From NCBI RefSeq assembly GCF_002272135.1, contig NZ_NPBF01000039.1, positions 1 to 33,856 of the forward strand: DNA of 33,856 bases, written 5' to 3'. Numbering within the stretch: position 1 is the first letter of the stretch; each line of letters begins with the position of its first letter. Made by a program: the position numbers and the translations under genes. The notes below the pieces were generated by a model that made no database searches, had not been told where the DNA came from, and saw nothing but the letters and a program-made list of their open reading frames with translations. The stretch is from Virgibacillus sp. 7505 (GTDB taxonomy: Bacteria > Bacillota > Bacilli > Bacillales > Amphibacillaceae). This document shows, one piece after another, positions 7,734 to 19,160 of this stretch.

Positions 7734-8586
7734 AGAACGCCAGACAGGTACCCTGTTCATCATTCCTACGCCGATAGGAAACCTGCAGGATATTACGTTA
7801 AGAGCACTAGAGACGTTAAAACAAGTACATACTGTCGCTGCAGAGGATACACGGAATACGAAGAAACTGTTCAATCATTTTGAAATTCCAACACCGCTTA
7901 TAAGCTACCACGAGCATAACCGGAAAGCGCGCGAGAAGATGCTTCTCGATTTGCTGGAAGATGGAAAAGATGTTGGTCTGGTTAGCGATGCCGGTATGCC
8001 GGCTATTAGCGATCCGGGCCAGGAGTTGGTTCAAGCAGCTGCTGCAGCTGATTATCCAGTTGTCGTACTGCCAGGAGCTAATGCGGCGCTCGTTGCATTG
8101 GTCGGATCAGGCCTTTCCACAGATGCTTATCAATTTTATGGTTTCCTGCCGCGGAAAAAGAAGGAATTGACAGGAGAGTTAGAGAAATTGCGGAAAGTCG
8201 CGGCAACTCTGATTTTCTATGAAAGTCCGCATCGATTAAAGGAAACACTCGCTGCCTTGCAGGAGGTTTTTGGGAACCGAAGGATAGCGCTTGGCCGAGA
8301 GCTGACAAAGCGATATGAAGAATTTCTGAGAGGAACCATACAAGAAGCACTGGATTGGGCTTCCTCTGAAACAGTGAGAGGCGAGTTCTGCCTTGTTGTA
8401 GAAGGAGCTTCAGAAGCAGAGCAGCTGGAAGAAGTCGAAGCTTTTTGGCAGAGTATGAGTGTGCAGGAGCATGTCGACTGGTATATAGAGCAGGAGGGAT
8501 TACCCTCAAAACAAGCAATCAAGCAAGTAGCTGTAGATCGTCAGCTCCCTAAACGAGATGTGTACCAGGCTTATCATGTCGAATAA
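7711..8586 (+). CDS. rsmI: 16S rRNA (cytidine(1402)-2'-O)-methyltransferase
   Basis: RsmI methylates the 2'-OH of C1402 in the decoding centre of 16S rRNA, using SAM. The 291-residue protein has the tetrapyrrole-methylase-like fold with TPIGNLQDITLRALETL near the N-terminus, AAEDTRNTK, ISYHEHN, VSDAGMPAISDPGQELV and LPGANAAL, all highly conserved in RsmI. ATG 7711 is preceded by GAAGGAGGAAAA and lies inside yazA. A bidirectional terminator separates it from abrB on the other strand, as in B. subtilis. Confidence 0.96.
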   Translation: MQSQKSFEERQTGTLFIIPTPIGNLQDITLRALETLKQVHTVAAEDTRNTKKLFNHFEIPTPLISYHEHNRKAREKMLLDLLEDGKDVGLVSDAGMPAISDPGQELVQAAAAADYPVVVLPGANAALVALVGSGLSTDAYQFYGFLPRKKKELTGELEKLRKVAATLIFYESPHRLKETLAALQEVFGNRRIALGRELTKRYEEFLRGTIQEALDWASSETVRGEFCLVVEGASEAEQLEEVEAFWQSMSVQEHVDWYIEQEGLPSKQAIKQVAVDRQLPKRDVYQAYHVE

Positions 8587-8590
8587 ATAG

Positions 8591-8620
8591 AAAAACCGCT
8601 CCAGTACGGAGCGGTTTTTT
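8591..8620. terminator. Bidirectional terminator between rsmI and abrB
   Basis: AAAAACCGCTCC (8591-8602) and GGAGCGGTTTTT (8608-8619) form a 12-bp perfect stem with a 5-base loop. It has A-rich and T-rich flanks, so it works for rsmI on plus and abrB on minus. Confidence 0.88.
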
Positions 8621-8621
8621 A

Positions 8622-8900
8622 TTATTTGTTCAGACGTGTTTGGATTTCGTTGATTAGCTCTTCTGCACCTTCGCGGCTAAGAACCAGTTTACCGTTAGCC
8701 AAAGACAAGTTGTCATCGGAGATCTCACCAGTAATATGGCAAGTCATGTTCGGTTTGTATTTTTTAAGGATGATGCGGTCATCATCTACGTAGATTTCCA
8801 AAGCATCTTTCTCGTTGATTCCTAGTGTGCGGCGCAATTCGATTGGAATAACAACTCTTCCCAATTCGTCGACTTTACGTACAATACCTGTTGATTTCAT
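8622..8900 (-). CDS. abrB: Transition-state regulator AbrB
   Basis: AbrB is a small DNA-binding protein that holds back stationary-phase and sporulation genes during growth. The 92-residue product has the swapped-hairpin domain in MKSTGIVRKVDELGRVVIP, then ELRRTLGINEKDALEIYVDD and RIILKKY (through about residue 53). The C-terminal multimerisation part includes MTCHITGE, with the conserved Cys at 54. ATG at 8900 follows GAGGAGAAA. Upstream are a sigma-A promoter, two Spo0A boxes and a palindrome (separate entries), which fits repression by Spo0A~P as in B. subtilis. It is flanked by rsmI and metS as expected. A paralogous N-terminal domain occurs in SpoVT of this window. Confidence 0.97.
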   Translation of the reverse strand: MKSTGIVRKVDELGRVVIPIELRRTLGINEKDALEIYVDDDRIILKKYKPNMTCHITGEISDDNLSLANGKLVLSREGAEELINEIQTRLNK

Positions 8901-8936
8901 ATAATGTTTCTCCTCTCGGGTGTTTATATATGTTTA

Positions 8937-8954
8937 TTCGTCATTATTCGACAA
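8937..8954 (-). promoter_or_regulatory. Two tandem Spo0A boxes downstream of the abrB promoter
   Basis: On the minus strand TTGTCGAA (8954-8947) is followed by TGACGAA (8943-8937). Both fit the 0A box TGnCGAA, spaced one helical turn apart and starting about 15 bases after the -10 box. This is the position used by Spo0A~P to block abrB in B. subtilis. Confidence 0.75.
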
Positions 8955-8968
8955 TTTAACTATTGAAT

Positions 8969-8998
8969 ATCGTACCAGTGATTGACATAAGTGTCAAT
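8969..8998 (-). promoter_or_regulatory. abrB sigma-A promoter with overlapping palindrome
   Basis: Minus-strand TTGACA (8997-8992), 17 bases, TACGAT (8974-8969). The -35 box lies in a perfect inverted repeat ATTGACA-taag-TGTCAAT (8981-8998). The promoter is close to consensus. The palindrome could be a repressor site or an AbrB autoregulatory site. Confidence 0.7.
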
Positions 8999-9112
8999 TC
9001 AAAAATCTTGCAGTTAAGCATGTTGCTGACAGTAAAAACATAAGAAAGGGAATAACATGGGTACTTCATACTATTATAGTGGTTGTATATGTAAAAATAG
9101 TAAATTAAATAG

Positions 9113-11320
<2,208 letters not shown>

Positions 11321-11334
11321 TAAATGAGGGGGAG

Positions 11335-11364
11335 ACGCTTGCACGCAAGCGTTTTTCCTTTTTT
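11335..11364 (+). terminator. Terminator after metS
   Basis: ACGCTTG (11335-11341), loop CACG, CAAGCGT (11346-11352), then TTTTCCTTTTTT. It lies 14 bases after the metS stop. Confidence 0.75.
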
Positions 11365-11387
11365 AACAGATAGAAAGGACATTTGCT

Positions 11388-12158
11388 ATGTTATTTGATA
11401 CACATGCTCATATTAATGATAAGCAGTTTGCGGAAGACCGCGAAGAAATGCTGCAGCGGGCAAAGGATGCGGGCGTCTCCCGCCTTGTAGTTATTGGCTG
11501 TGATGCGGATGGAATCACCTCTGCAATCGAGCTTGCGGAGAAATACGATTTCGTATACGCAGCAATCGGCTGGCATCCTGTCGATGCAATTGATATGACA
11601 GATGCCGACCTGGATAGAATCGAGGAGCTTTCGGCACATCCAAAGGTTGTGGCGATCGGTGAAATGGGTCTGGATTACCACTGGGACAAGTCACCGAAGG
11701 ATATTCAAAAGGACGTGCTGAGAAAGCAGATTCAGCTGGCTAAACGCGTCAAGCTGCCGATCATCATTCATAATCGGGAAGCGACGCAGGATATCATTCC
11801 GATCTTAAAAGAAGAAAATGCAGCTGAAGTCGGAGGCATCATGCATTGCTATAGTGATGAAGCGGATCTTGTACAAGAGTTTTTGGACATGAATTTCTAT
11901 ATTTCCCTTGGCGGACCTGTCACTTTTAAAAATGCTAAGGCACCGAAGGAAGTAGCGAAAATCGTGCCAGCTGATCGGCTGCTTATTGAAACAGATTGTC
12001 CGTATCTGGCACCTCACCCTAACCGCGGCAAACGCAATGAACCAGCTTACGTGAAGTTAGTAGCTGAACAAATCGCTGAGCTGCGCGGCATCGGCTACGA
12101 GGAATTGGCAGAGCTGACAATGCGGAATGCAGAAAGACTATATCAAATTAAATCATAG
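11388..12158 (+). CDS. tatD: TatD family metal-dependent hydrolase (deoxyribonuclease)
   Basis: This is a TIM-barrel metal hydrolase of the TatD/YabD family, with reported 3'-exonuclease or DNase activity. The 256-residue protein starts MLFDTHAHIND with the paired metal-binding His, then has GEMGLDYHWD (metal Glu and Asp), IIHNREA, IMHCYSD and ETDCPYLAPHPNRGKRNEP near the C-terminus, a complete set of ligands. ATG 11388 follows GAAAGGA. In B. subtilis yabE (a G5/3D-domain wall protein) lies between tatD and rnmV; here the two are 10 bases apart, so they are likely one transcript. Confidence 0.94.
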   Translation: MLFDTHAHINDKQFAEDREEMLQRAKDAGVSRLVVIGCDADGITSAIELAEKYDFVYAAIGWHPVDAIDMTDADLDRIEELSAHPKVVAIGEMGLDYHWDKSPKDIQKDVLRKQIQLAKRVKLPIIIHNREATQDIIPILKEENAAEVGGIMHCYSDEADLVQEFLDMNFYISLGGPVTFKNAKAPKEVAKIVPADRLLIETDCPYLAPHPNRGKRNEPAYVKLVAEQIAELRGIGYEELAELTMRNAERLYQIKS

Positions 12159-12168
12159 AGGGTATAAC

Positions 12169-13596
<1,428 letters not shown>

Positions 13597-13597
<1 letters not shown>

Positions 13598-13623
13598 ACA
13601 TTTTTGCCCATCCATCATACGCT
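13597..13623 (+). promoter_or_regulatory. Sigma-K-type promoter of yabG
   Basis: AAC (13597-13599), 16 bases, CATACGCT (13616-13623) fits the late mother-cell sigma-K consensus mAC-N16/17-CATAnnnT. It lies directly after the rsmA stop and about 35 bases before the yabG ATG. In B. subtilis yabG belongs to the sigma-K regulon. Confidence 0.5.
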
Positions 13624-13657
13624 GTAGGAGAAAGCTTTGGTGGGTGAGGTGAACGGA

Positions 13658-14539
13658 ATGGATTTGGCGATTGGTGATATCGTCACTAGAATATCATATA
13701 AACACGATTTATTGTTCCGTGTATCCAGCTTTACAGCCAATAAGGTCATTCTGCATGGGGAAGACATGCGTCTCATAGCAGATGCCCCCCGGGATGATCT
13801 TGTAAAGACTGGAACACGTGAAATAACGAAACGCAAGAAAACGTGGCAGGATAAAGAAGATTACTCCTACCGCCTCTTTCGCCAGGATTACCTGCTGATG
13901 AAGGATAAGCGGGATTATGAATCAACCTCAGGTTATCATCATAGCCCAAATTACTTCCAAATTCCTGCGAAGGTACTCCACATAGATGGAGATAAGACAT
14001 ATTTGAAAAAATGCATCGATTTTTATCAGCGTTTCGGTATCCAAGTACATGGTGTCCATCTGCATGAAAAAGAAATGCCTCTTCAAATTGCTTCCCTTCT
14101 GGAGAAGATCCAGCCAGATATTATTGTCATCACAGGACATGATGCTTTTCAGAAGAACAAAGGAGATAAGCAGGATATCCGAGCTTACCGGAACTCCCAG
14201 TATTTTGTCGAAACAGTGCGGGAGGCACGCAGGCTATATCCGCATTTGGATCAATTAATCATCTTTGCTGGCGCATGCCAATCCCACTTTGAATCCCTGA
14301 TACGAGCAGGAGCGAATTTTGCAAGCTCACCAAGCAGGATCAACATCCATGCCTTGGATCCGGTTTATATTGTCGCCAAGGTCGCATTCACGCCGTTTAT
14401 GGAAAAAGTGGGGGTATGGGATGCTCTCCGAAATACATTGACAGGAGAACGCGGTCTTGGCGGTATCGAAACGCGCGGCCTGCTGCGGACAGGATTGCCT
14501 TTTGTGGATCCAGATGAGGAAAAGGAAGAGGACTCCTAG
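13658..14539 (+). CDS. yabG: Sporulation-specific protease YabG
   Basis: YabG is a late mother-cell cysteine-type protease that processes spore coat proteins such as SpoIVA and SafA. The 293-residue product begins MDLAIGDIVTRISY, which lines up with the B. subtilis start. The most conserved stretches are VITGHDAF and AYRNSQYFVETVREAR, then FAGACQSHFESLIRAGA and SSPSRINIHALDPVYI. The Cys in GACQSH and a His are likely catalytic. TTG 13637 and GTG 13640 are alternative in-frame starts; ATG 13658 has GAGGTGA at the better spacing. A sigma-K-type promoter precedes it. Confidence 0.93.
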   Translation: MDLAIGDIVTRISYKHDLLFRVSSFTANKVILHGEDMRLIADAPRDDLVKTGTREITKRKKTWQDKEDYSYRLFRQDYLLMKDKRDYESTSGYHHSPNYFQIPAKVLHIDGDKTYLKKCIDFYQRFGIQVHGVHLHEKEMPLQIASLLEKIQPDIIVITGHDAFQKNKGDKQDIRAYRNSQYFVETVREARRLYPHLDQLIIFAGACQSHFESLIRAGANFASSPSRINIHALDPVYIVAKVAFTPFMEKVGVWDALRNTLTGERGLGGIETRGLLRTGLPFVDPDEEKEEDS

Positions 14540-14629
14540 ACGCCTGCGAAATCGTAAATTTACCACTGATGCATAATTTTGTATGGATTTGAAAGAATAA
14601 AGTGAAATAAGAAACATTTAATCTTTTCA

Positions 14630-14700
14630 TTGACATCAAAATTGGTATGCTGTTATAATAAAAAGTTTTATTTGACTCTATACCTAAAATATGCTATGAT
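14630..14700 (+). promoter_or_regulatory. Tandem sigma-A promoters of veg
   Basis: TTGACA (14630-14635), 18 bases, TATAAT (14654-14659), and a second TTGACT (14672-14677), 17 bases, TATGAT (14695-14700). The first has both hexamers perfect. Strong vegetative transcription is a known property of veg in B. subtilis. Confidence 0.75.
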
Positions 14701-14722
14701 TAGATCAGTGAGGTGGAGTGCA

Positions 14723-14983
14723 GTGGCTAAAACATTAGTGGAAATTAAGCAGGGTCTGGAAGGACAAATTGGTAAACGTTTAAAATTGAAAGCTAATGGT
14801 GGGAGAAAGAAAACCATCGAACGTTGCGGAGTACTTGCAGAAACGTATCCAGCTGTATTCATCGTAGAACTTGATCAAGATGAAAATGCGTTTGAGCGTG
14901 TCTCCTATAGCTATGCAGATGTCTTAACCGAAACAGTCGAACTAGATTTTGATACGGATGATTTGAACGAAATTGCGAAATAA
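14723..14983 (+). CDS. veg: Veg protein
   Basis: Veg is a small, abundant protein; in B. subtilis it is reported to stimulate biofilm matrix genes through SinR and to affect spore germination. The 86-residue product (same length as in B. subtilis) starts at GTG 14723 after [28 protein letters not shown], followed by [20 protein letters not shown] and an acidic C-terminus. ATG and TTG codons further upstream lie inside the promoters. Tandem promoters precede and a strong terminator follows, so it is a single-gene unit between yabG and sspF. Confidence 0.95.
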   Translation: MAKTLVEIKQGLEGQIGKRLKLKANGGRKKTIERCGVLAETYPAVFIVELDQDENAFERVSYSYADVLTETVELDFDTDDLNEIAK

Positions 14984-14993
14984 CGCATGAACG

Positions 14994-15029
14994 AAAGCAG
15001 GGGACTTGGTCCCCTGCTTTTTATTTTGT
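14994..15029 (+). terminator. Terminator of veg
   Basis: A 12-bp perfect stem (14994-15005 with 15009-15020) with a 3-base loop, followed by TTATTTTG. Confidence 0.88.
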
Positions 15030-15051
15030 CTTATTTGCAAACATCTGACAG

Positions 15052-15080
15052 GCATAGTGTACGGTCAGGGACAGAAAATA
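15052..15080 (+). promoter_or_regulatory. Sigma-G-like promoter of sspF
   Basis: GCATA (15052-15056) is a perfect sigma-G -35 (gnATR); 17 bases on, GAAAATA (15074-15080) is a partial match to cAtnnTA. It lies 38 bases before the sspF start. Forespore expression is expected for an SASP gene. Confidence 0.4.
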
Positions 15081-15117
15081 AGGTTGTCGTGATAATCTCT
15101 GAAGGGAGCTGTTTTCT

Positions 15118-15294
15118 TTGGGCAGAAGAAGAGGAATCATGTCTGATGCACTAAAAGAGGAAATTGCAAAGGAGCTTGGATTTTACGACACTGTACAAAA
15201 GGAAGGCTGGGGCGGCATACGTTCCCGCGACGCCGGGAATATGGTCAAGTATGCCATTGCCATGGCCGAACAGTCGATGCGCGATAAGCAATAA
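15118..15294 (+). CDS. sspF: Small acid-soluble spore protein, alpha/beta type (SspF)
   Basis: This short gene encodes 58 residues: [20 protein letters not shown], then [20 protein letters not shown] and [18 protein letters not shown]. The GW-GI-RDAGN-VK core is the alpha/beta SASP signature. These proteins coat forespore DNA, shift it toward A form and protect it from UV and heat. The start is TTG at 15118 with GAAGGGAGC upstream; an in-frame ATG at residue 8 lacks a ribosome site. It lies between veg and ispE exactly as sspF does in B. subtilis. A long terminator follows. Confidence 0.94.
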   Translation: MGRRRGIMSDALKEEIAKELGFYDTVQKEGWGGIRSRDAGNMVKYAIAMAEQSMRDKQ

Positions 15295-15297
15295 AGG

Positions 15298-15340
15298 GAA
15301 GCCTTCCTCTTTTTTATGAAGAGGAGGGCTTCTTCTTTTT
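15298..15340 (+). terminator. Terminator of sspF
   Basis: A 14-bp stem with one G-T pair (15298-15311 with 15319-15332), followed by TTCTTTTT, starting four bases after the sspF stop. Confidence 0.85.
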
Positions 15341-15368
15341 AGGCAGAATAGCCTGTCCTTCCTTTTTA

Positions 15369-15377
15369 TGATACAAT
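15369..15377 (+). promoter_or_regulatory. Extended -10 promoter upstream of ispE
   Basis: TGaTACAAT (15369-15377) is an extended -10 element, 34 bases before the ispE ATG. No clear -35 box is present. Confidence 0.4.
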
Positions 15378-15411
15378 TTTGGAGAAATTCAACTAAAGTA
15401 GGTGACATGAC

Positions 15412-16281
15412 ATGTATTTGCTCGAAAAGGCGCCAGCTAAGATCAATCTTTCGTTGGACGTACTGTATAAACGCCCGGATGGCTATCATGAGGTAGAGAT
15501 GGTTATGACAACGATCGACCTGGCAGACCGGATAGAGTTAATCGTGTTACAGGAGAACAAGATCGAAATCGAATCGGACAATCGCTTTGTACCGAACGAT
15601 GAGCGTAATCTTGCCTACCGTGCGGCGCAATTGATCAAAGATACATATAATATCAATAAAGGTGTCAAGATATACATAGACAAGCAGATACCGGTAGCAG
15701 CTGGCCTTGCTGGTGGAAGCAGTGATGCAGCGGCAGTACTGCGCGGTCTGAATACACTATGGAATCTGCAGCTATCGTTGGATACGCTGGCTGAGCTCGG
15801 TGCGAAAATTGGTTCGGATGTATCCTTCTGTGTATACGGTTCAACAGCATTATCAACTGGACGTGGAGAAAAGATCAAGGAACTTCCGGCTCCTCCAGCA
15901 TGCTGGGTCGTACTTGCCAACCCTGGAATCGGTGTATCCACCCAGACGATCTATCAGCAGTTAAAAATCGATGATATTCAGCATCCTGATACGACTGGAA
16001 TGGTCCAAGCTATTGAGCAAGGCGATTTTCAATCCATCTGTGACAAGGTTGGTAATGTACTTGAACCTGTTACGCTTAAGCTTTGTCCGGAAGTGAAACA
16101 AATCAAGCAGCAAATGATTGAAGCAGGTGCTGATGCAGTACTCATGAGCGGAAGCGGACCGACTGTCTTCTCACTCGTTTCCCAGGAGAGCCGTGCTTAT
16201 CGGATCTACAACAGTTTAAGGGGATTCTGTGAACAAGTGTATGTGGTACGGATGCTCGGAGGGCGAACGGAGCTTGATTAA
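15412..16281 (+). CDS. ispE: 4-diphosphocytidyl-2-C-methyl-D-erythritol kinase
   Basis: IspE is the GHMP kinase that phosphorylates CDP-ME in the MEP route to isoprenoids (for undecaprenol and quinones). The 289-residue protein has the substrate-binding [20 protein letters not shown] near the N-terminus, the ATP-binding [20 protein letters not shown] at about 101-120 and [10 protein letters not shown] in the C-terminal domain. ATG 15412 is the natural start, after TAGGTGAC. It is followed by purR, with a hairpin and PurBox-like sites between. Length and motifs are normal. Confidence 0.96.
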   Translation: MYLLEKAPAKINLSLDVLYKRPDGYHEVEMVMTTIDLADRIELIVLQENKIEIESDNRFVPNDERNLAYRAAQLIKDTYNINKGVKIYIDKQIPVAAGLAGGSSDAAAVLRGLNTLWNLQLSLDTLAELGAKIGSDVSFCVYGSTALSTGRGEKIKELPAPPACWVVLANPGIGVSTQTIYQQLKIDDIQHPDTTGMVQAIEQGDFQSICDKVGNVLEPVTLKLCPEVKQIKQQMIEAGADAVLMSGSGPTVFSLVSQESRAYRIYNSLRGFCEQVYVVRMLGGRTELD

Positions 16282-16324
16282 ATCCGTACGAGAATGTTAT
16301 TATCTAACAATAACATTCGGTTTT
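16280..16324 (+). promoter_or_regulatory. PurBox-like pair and hairpin upstream of purR
   Basis: AAATCCGTACGAG (16280-16292, plus) and AAAACCGAATGTT (16324-16312, minus) match the PurR box AWWWCCGAACWWT at 10 and 11 of 13 positions, facing each other. Between and over them is a 10-bp perfect hairpin (16292-16301 with 16309-16318) that may terminate ispE. Autoregulation of purR is known in B. subtilis. The two readings are not exclusive. Confidence 0.45.
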
Positions 16325-16335
16325 GAGGTGTAGTG

Positions 16336-17145
16336 ATGAAAAGAAGTGAACGTTTGGTTGCGATGACCAATTATTTAATGGATCATCCGCAGCAATTGGT
16401 GTCCTTGCCATATTTCTCGACGACGTACGCTGCTGCCAAATCCTCCGTCAGTGAGGATTTGTCGATTATAAATGATATGTTCCAGCATGAAGGCATTGGG
16501 TACTTACAATCCGTATCCGGTGCTGCTGGTGGTGTTCGTTATATCCCGGTATACTCCAAGGAGAACAGTGCTGCTTTCATTGATGAGCTATGCAGTAAGC
16601 TAGCGGATTCAGACAGGCTTCTTCCCGGGGGATATCTATTCATGAGCGATATACTCGGGGAACCAGCAACAGTGAATAAGATCGGTCGTCTTTTTGCAAC
16701 AGCATTCCATGACCGTGAAATCGATGTGGTGGTTACGGTCGCTACAAAAGGAATTCCGATTGCTTATGCAACTGCTGCTTATCTGAATGTCCCGGTTGTC
16801 ATTGTAAGACGGGATCCGAAGGTGACAGAGGGTTCGACGGTCAGCGTGAATTATGTTTCCGGTTCATCCAGAAAGATACAGACGATGGTATTGTCCAAAC
16901 GCAGTATACCCGACCAAGCCAATGTCTGTATTGTGGATGATTTCATGAAAGCAGGCGGAACCATTAATGGAATGAAGAGTCTTTTGCAGGAATTCAATGC
17001 AAATGTGACTGCTATAGGCGTATTGGCTGAAGCAGAGGATGAAGAAGAAGAACGTGTAGTGGAAGATTACACGTCATTGATCAAGATTCAGAACGTTGAT
17101 GTACGCAATCAGCGAGTCGAAGTACAAAAAGGTAATTACTTTTAA
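16336..17145 (+). CDS. purR: Purine operon repressor PurR
   Basis: PurR represses purine synthesis and transport genes and is relieved by PRPP. The 269-residue protein has an N-terminal winged helix (MKRSERLVAMTNYLMDHPQQ through about 74) and a phosphoribosyltransferase-like effector domain. The PRPP loop is seen in VCIVDDFMKAGGTINGM. ATG 16336 is chosen over the overlapping GTG 16333 because GAGGTG is then five bases away rather than two. Two PurBox-like sequences upstream suggest autoregulation. In B. subtilis yabJ (ridA) follows; here spoVG does. Confidence 0.95.
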   Translation: MKRSERLVAMTNYLMDHPQQLVSLPYFSTTYAAAKSSVSEDLSIINDMFQHEGIGYLQSVSGAAGGVRYIPVYSKENSAAFIDELCSKLADSDRLLPGGYLFMSDILGEPATVNKIGRLFATAFHDREIDVVVTVATKGIPIAYATAAYLNVPVVIVRRDPKVTEGSTVSVNYVSGSSRKIQTMVLSKRSIPDQANVCIVDDFMKAGGTINGMKSLLQEFNANVTAIGVLAEAEDEEEERVVEDYTSLIKIQNVDVRNQRVEVQKGNYF

Positions 17146-17199
17146 CTGATCCAGCTTTGCCCCCTGCCGATATAATTTTTAAAAAAAGTTTTAATTAGA

Positions 17200-17226
17200 G
17201 CAGGAGTTCCCAGATTTATGTAGAAT
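17200..17226 (+). promoter_or_regulatory. Sigma-H promoter of spoVG with upstream A/T box
   Basis: GCAGGAGTT (17200-17208), 11 bases, GTAGAAT (17220-17226) is a very good match to sigma-H (RnAGGAwWW, RnnGAAT). Directly upstream, 17171-17196 is nearly pure A/T, like the A/T box of B. subtilis spoVG that AbrB binds. Both elements are known for spoVG. Confidence 0.72.
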
Positions 17227-17269
17227 TACTGGTAATAAGTTCTAAATAAGGTAAGGGTGGTGAAGCATA

Positions 17270-17566
17270 ATGGAAGTAACTGACGTAAGATTACGCCGCG
17301 TTAATACCGAGGGAAGAATGCGTGCTATCGCTTCTATTACAATGGATCAGGAGTTTGTTGTACACGATATTCGTGTCATCGAAGGAAATAACGGCTTGTT
17401 TGTCGCTATGCCTTCCAAACGCACACCAGACGGTGAATTCCGCGATGTAGCACATCCAATCAACTCTGGTACACGGAGCAAGATTCAGGATGCTGTACTG
17501 CAGGAATATCATCGTGCAGGAGAAGAAATAGAAGTGGAGTATGAGGAAGCCGCTGGCGCTTCTTGA
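17270..17566 (+). CDS. spoVG: SpoVG, septation and RNA-binding regulator
   Basis: SpoVG is a small nucleic-acid-binding protein involved in asymmetric septation and cortex formation, and a broad post-transcriptional or DNA-binding regulator in other Firmicutes. The 98-residue product begins [20 protein letters not shown] and contains [20 protein letters not shown] and the [12 protein letters not shown] stretch, all strictly conserved in the family, with an acidic tail. ATG 17270 is preceded by GGGTGGTGA. A sigma-H promoter precedes it and a short terminator follows. It directly follows purR because yabJ is missing. Confidence 0.96.
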   Translation: MEVTDVRLRRVNTEGRMRAIASITMDQEFVVHDIRVIEGNNGLFVAMPSKRTPDGEFRDVAHPINSGTRSKIQDAVLQEYHRAGEEIEVEYEEAAGAS

Positions 17567-17579
17567 TATGAGCTCAGAT

Positions 17580-17602
17580 AGATGACGAATGCGTCATCTT
17601 TT
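17580..17602 (+). terminator. Terminator of spoVG
   Basis: AGATGACG (17580-17587), loop AATG, CGTCATCT (17592-17599), then TTT. It is a compact stem with a short T run. Confidence 0.65.
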
Positions 17603-17720
17603 ATAAAGGTGAAATTAGCAGCTGTTCTAACATATGGGATAGCTGTTATTTTTATGCTTATAATCCAGTTGATCGCTGAAAAAATTGTCTCGAATTACGT
17701 GAATTCAAGCGCTGCTCCTG

Positions 17721-17749
17721 TTGAAATGACAATTATTTTAAGATATATT
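17721..17749 (+). promoter_or_regulatory. glmU promoter
   Basis: TTGAAA (17721-17726), 17 bases, TATATT (17744-17749), 30 bases before the glmU ATG, is a good sigma-A promoter. A separate TATAAT at 17659 lacks a -35 box. Confidence 0.55.
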
Positions 17750-17779
17750 TACAGAGGATAAAAAGAATGGAGGGTTCGC

Positions 17780-19141
17780 ATGTCAAACCGATATGCAGTC
17801 ATCCTTGCTGCTGGCAAAGGCACCAGGATGAAATCGAAGCTGTACAAAGTGCTGCATCCTGTCATGGGAAAACCAATGGTACAGCATGTTACTGACCAGT
17901 TAAATTCTTTACAATTAGATAAATTGATCACCATTGTAGGGCATGGAGCAGAAGACGTGAAAGCCCAGCTTGGAGATGTAAGTGAATATGCCTTGCAGGA
18001 GGAACAGCTTGGTACAGGACACGCGGTCCTGCAGGCGGAAGAGTTCCTAAATGATAAAGAGGGTGTTACGGTCGTTTTAAGCGGGGATACGCCCCTGATT
18101 ACAGGTCAAACGATTCAAGCATTACTAGATCATCATGAACAGCAAGGGGCAAGCGCAACGGTATTGACTGCAAAAGCACCAGATCCAGCAGGATATGGGC
18201 GTGTCATCCGCAGTGACGCTGGAGAGGTACTGCGTATTGTAGAGCATAAAGATGCAAATGCGGAAGAGCTTCTCGTAGATGAAATCAATACAGGTACATA
18301 CTGCTTTGATAACAAGCTATTGTTCCAAGCATTGCATAATGTATCAAATGATAATGCCCAAGGTGAGTATTATCTTCCGGATGTACTTGAGTTGTTGAAA
18401 AAAGATAATAAGCTGGTGACCGCTTATCAGACATCTGATTTCGATGAAACGATGGGCGTAAACGATCGTGTAGCTCTTTCCCAAGCAGAACGGATTATGA
18501 AACGTCGTGTCAATGAACAGCATATGCGCAATGGTGTAACAATCATTGATCCGGACTCGACATATATCAGTACAGACGCGGTCATTGAACAGGATGTTAC
18601 GATCTTGCCAAACACGATGATTCTTGGAAAGACAGTTATCAAAGAAGATGCTGTCATTGGTCCGAATTCAGAAGTGAAGGATGTCACAATCGGCAGCCGC
18701 ACAGTCGTGAAGCAAAGCGTTGCACATGACAGTGAAATCGGAAATGACGTCAATATCGGGCCTTTCGCCCATATTCGTCCACAAGCACAGCTTGGAGATA
18801 ATGTGAAAATCGGAAACTTCGTCGAAGTGAAGAAAGCATCTATCGGTGAGGGGAGCAAAGTTTCCCATCTCAGCTATATCGGAGATGCTGAAGTTGGTAA
18901 AAAAGTAAATGTCGGTTGTGGTACAATAACAGTGAACTATGACGGAAAGAATAAACATCTGACGAAGATTGAAGATAATGCCTTTATCGGTTGTAATGCG
19001 AACTTGATTGCGCCAGTGACAGTCGGCAAAGGTGCCCTGGTGGCAGCAGGCTCGACCATAACAAAAGATGTACCAGCAGATGCTTTATCAATTGCCAGAG
19101 CAAGACAAGAAAACAAAAATTCTTATCTAAAGAATAAATAA
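17780..19141 (+). CDS. glmU: Bifunctional UDP-N-acetylglucosamine pyrophosphorylase / glucosamine-1-phosphate acetyltransferase
   Basis: GlmU acetylates GlcN-1-P and then transfers UMP from UTP to give UDP-GlcNAc, the precursor of peptidoglycan and teichoic acid linkage units. The 453-residue protein has the uridylyltransferase motif [19 protein letters not shown] near the N-terminus and GDTPLIT, then a left-handed beta-helix from about residue 250 made of hexapeptide repeats ([20 protein letters not shown]). [11 protein letters not shown] and SLS-type acetyl-CoA residues follow. ATG 17780 follows GGAGGG. prs lies 19 bases downstream, so they are cotranscribed as in B. subtilis. Confidence 0.97.
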   Translation: MSNRYAVILAAGKGTRMKSKLYKVLHPVMGKPMVQHVTDQLNSLQLDKLITIVGHGAEDVKAQLGDVSEYALQEEQLGTGHAVLQAEEFLNDKEGVTVVLSGDTPLITGQTIQALLDHHEQQGASATVLTAKAPDPAGYGRVIRSDAGEVLRIVEHKDANAEELLVDEINTGTYCFDNKLLFQALHNVSNDNAQGEYYLPDVLELLKKDNKLVTAYQTSDFDETMGVNDRVALSQAERIMKRRVNEQHMRNGVTIIDPDSTYISTDAVIEQDVTILPNTMILGKTVIKEDAVIGPNSEVKDVTIGSRTVVKQSVAHDSEIGNDVNIGPFAHIRPQAQLGDNVKIGNFVEVKKASIGEGSKVSHLSYIGDAEVGKKVNVGCGTITVNYDGKNKHLTKIEDNAFIGCNANLIAPVTVGKGALVAAGSTITKDVPADALSIARARQENKNSYLKNK

Positions 19142-19160
19142 TTTTGGAGGGTTACTCGAC

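Noticed and set aside
8078-8518. 146-residue minus-strand frame inside rsmI
   Set aside because: Shadow of the rsmI coding frame; low-complexity Leu/Ser-rich protein with no start signal.
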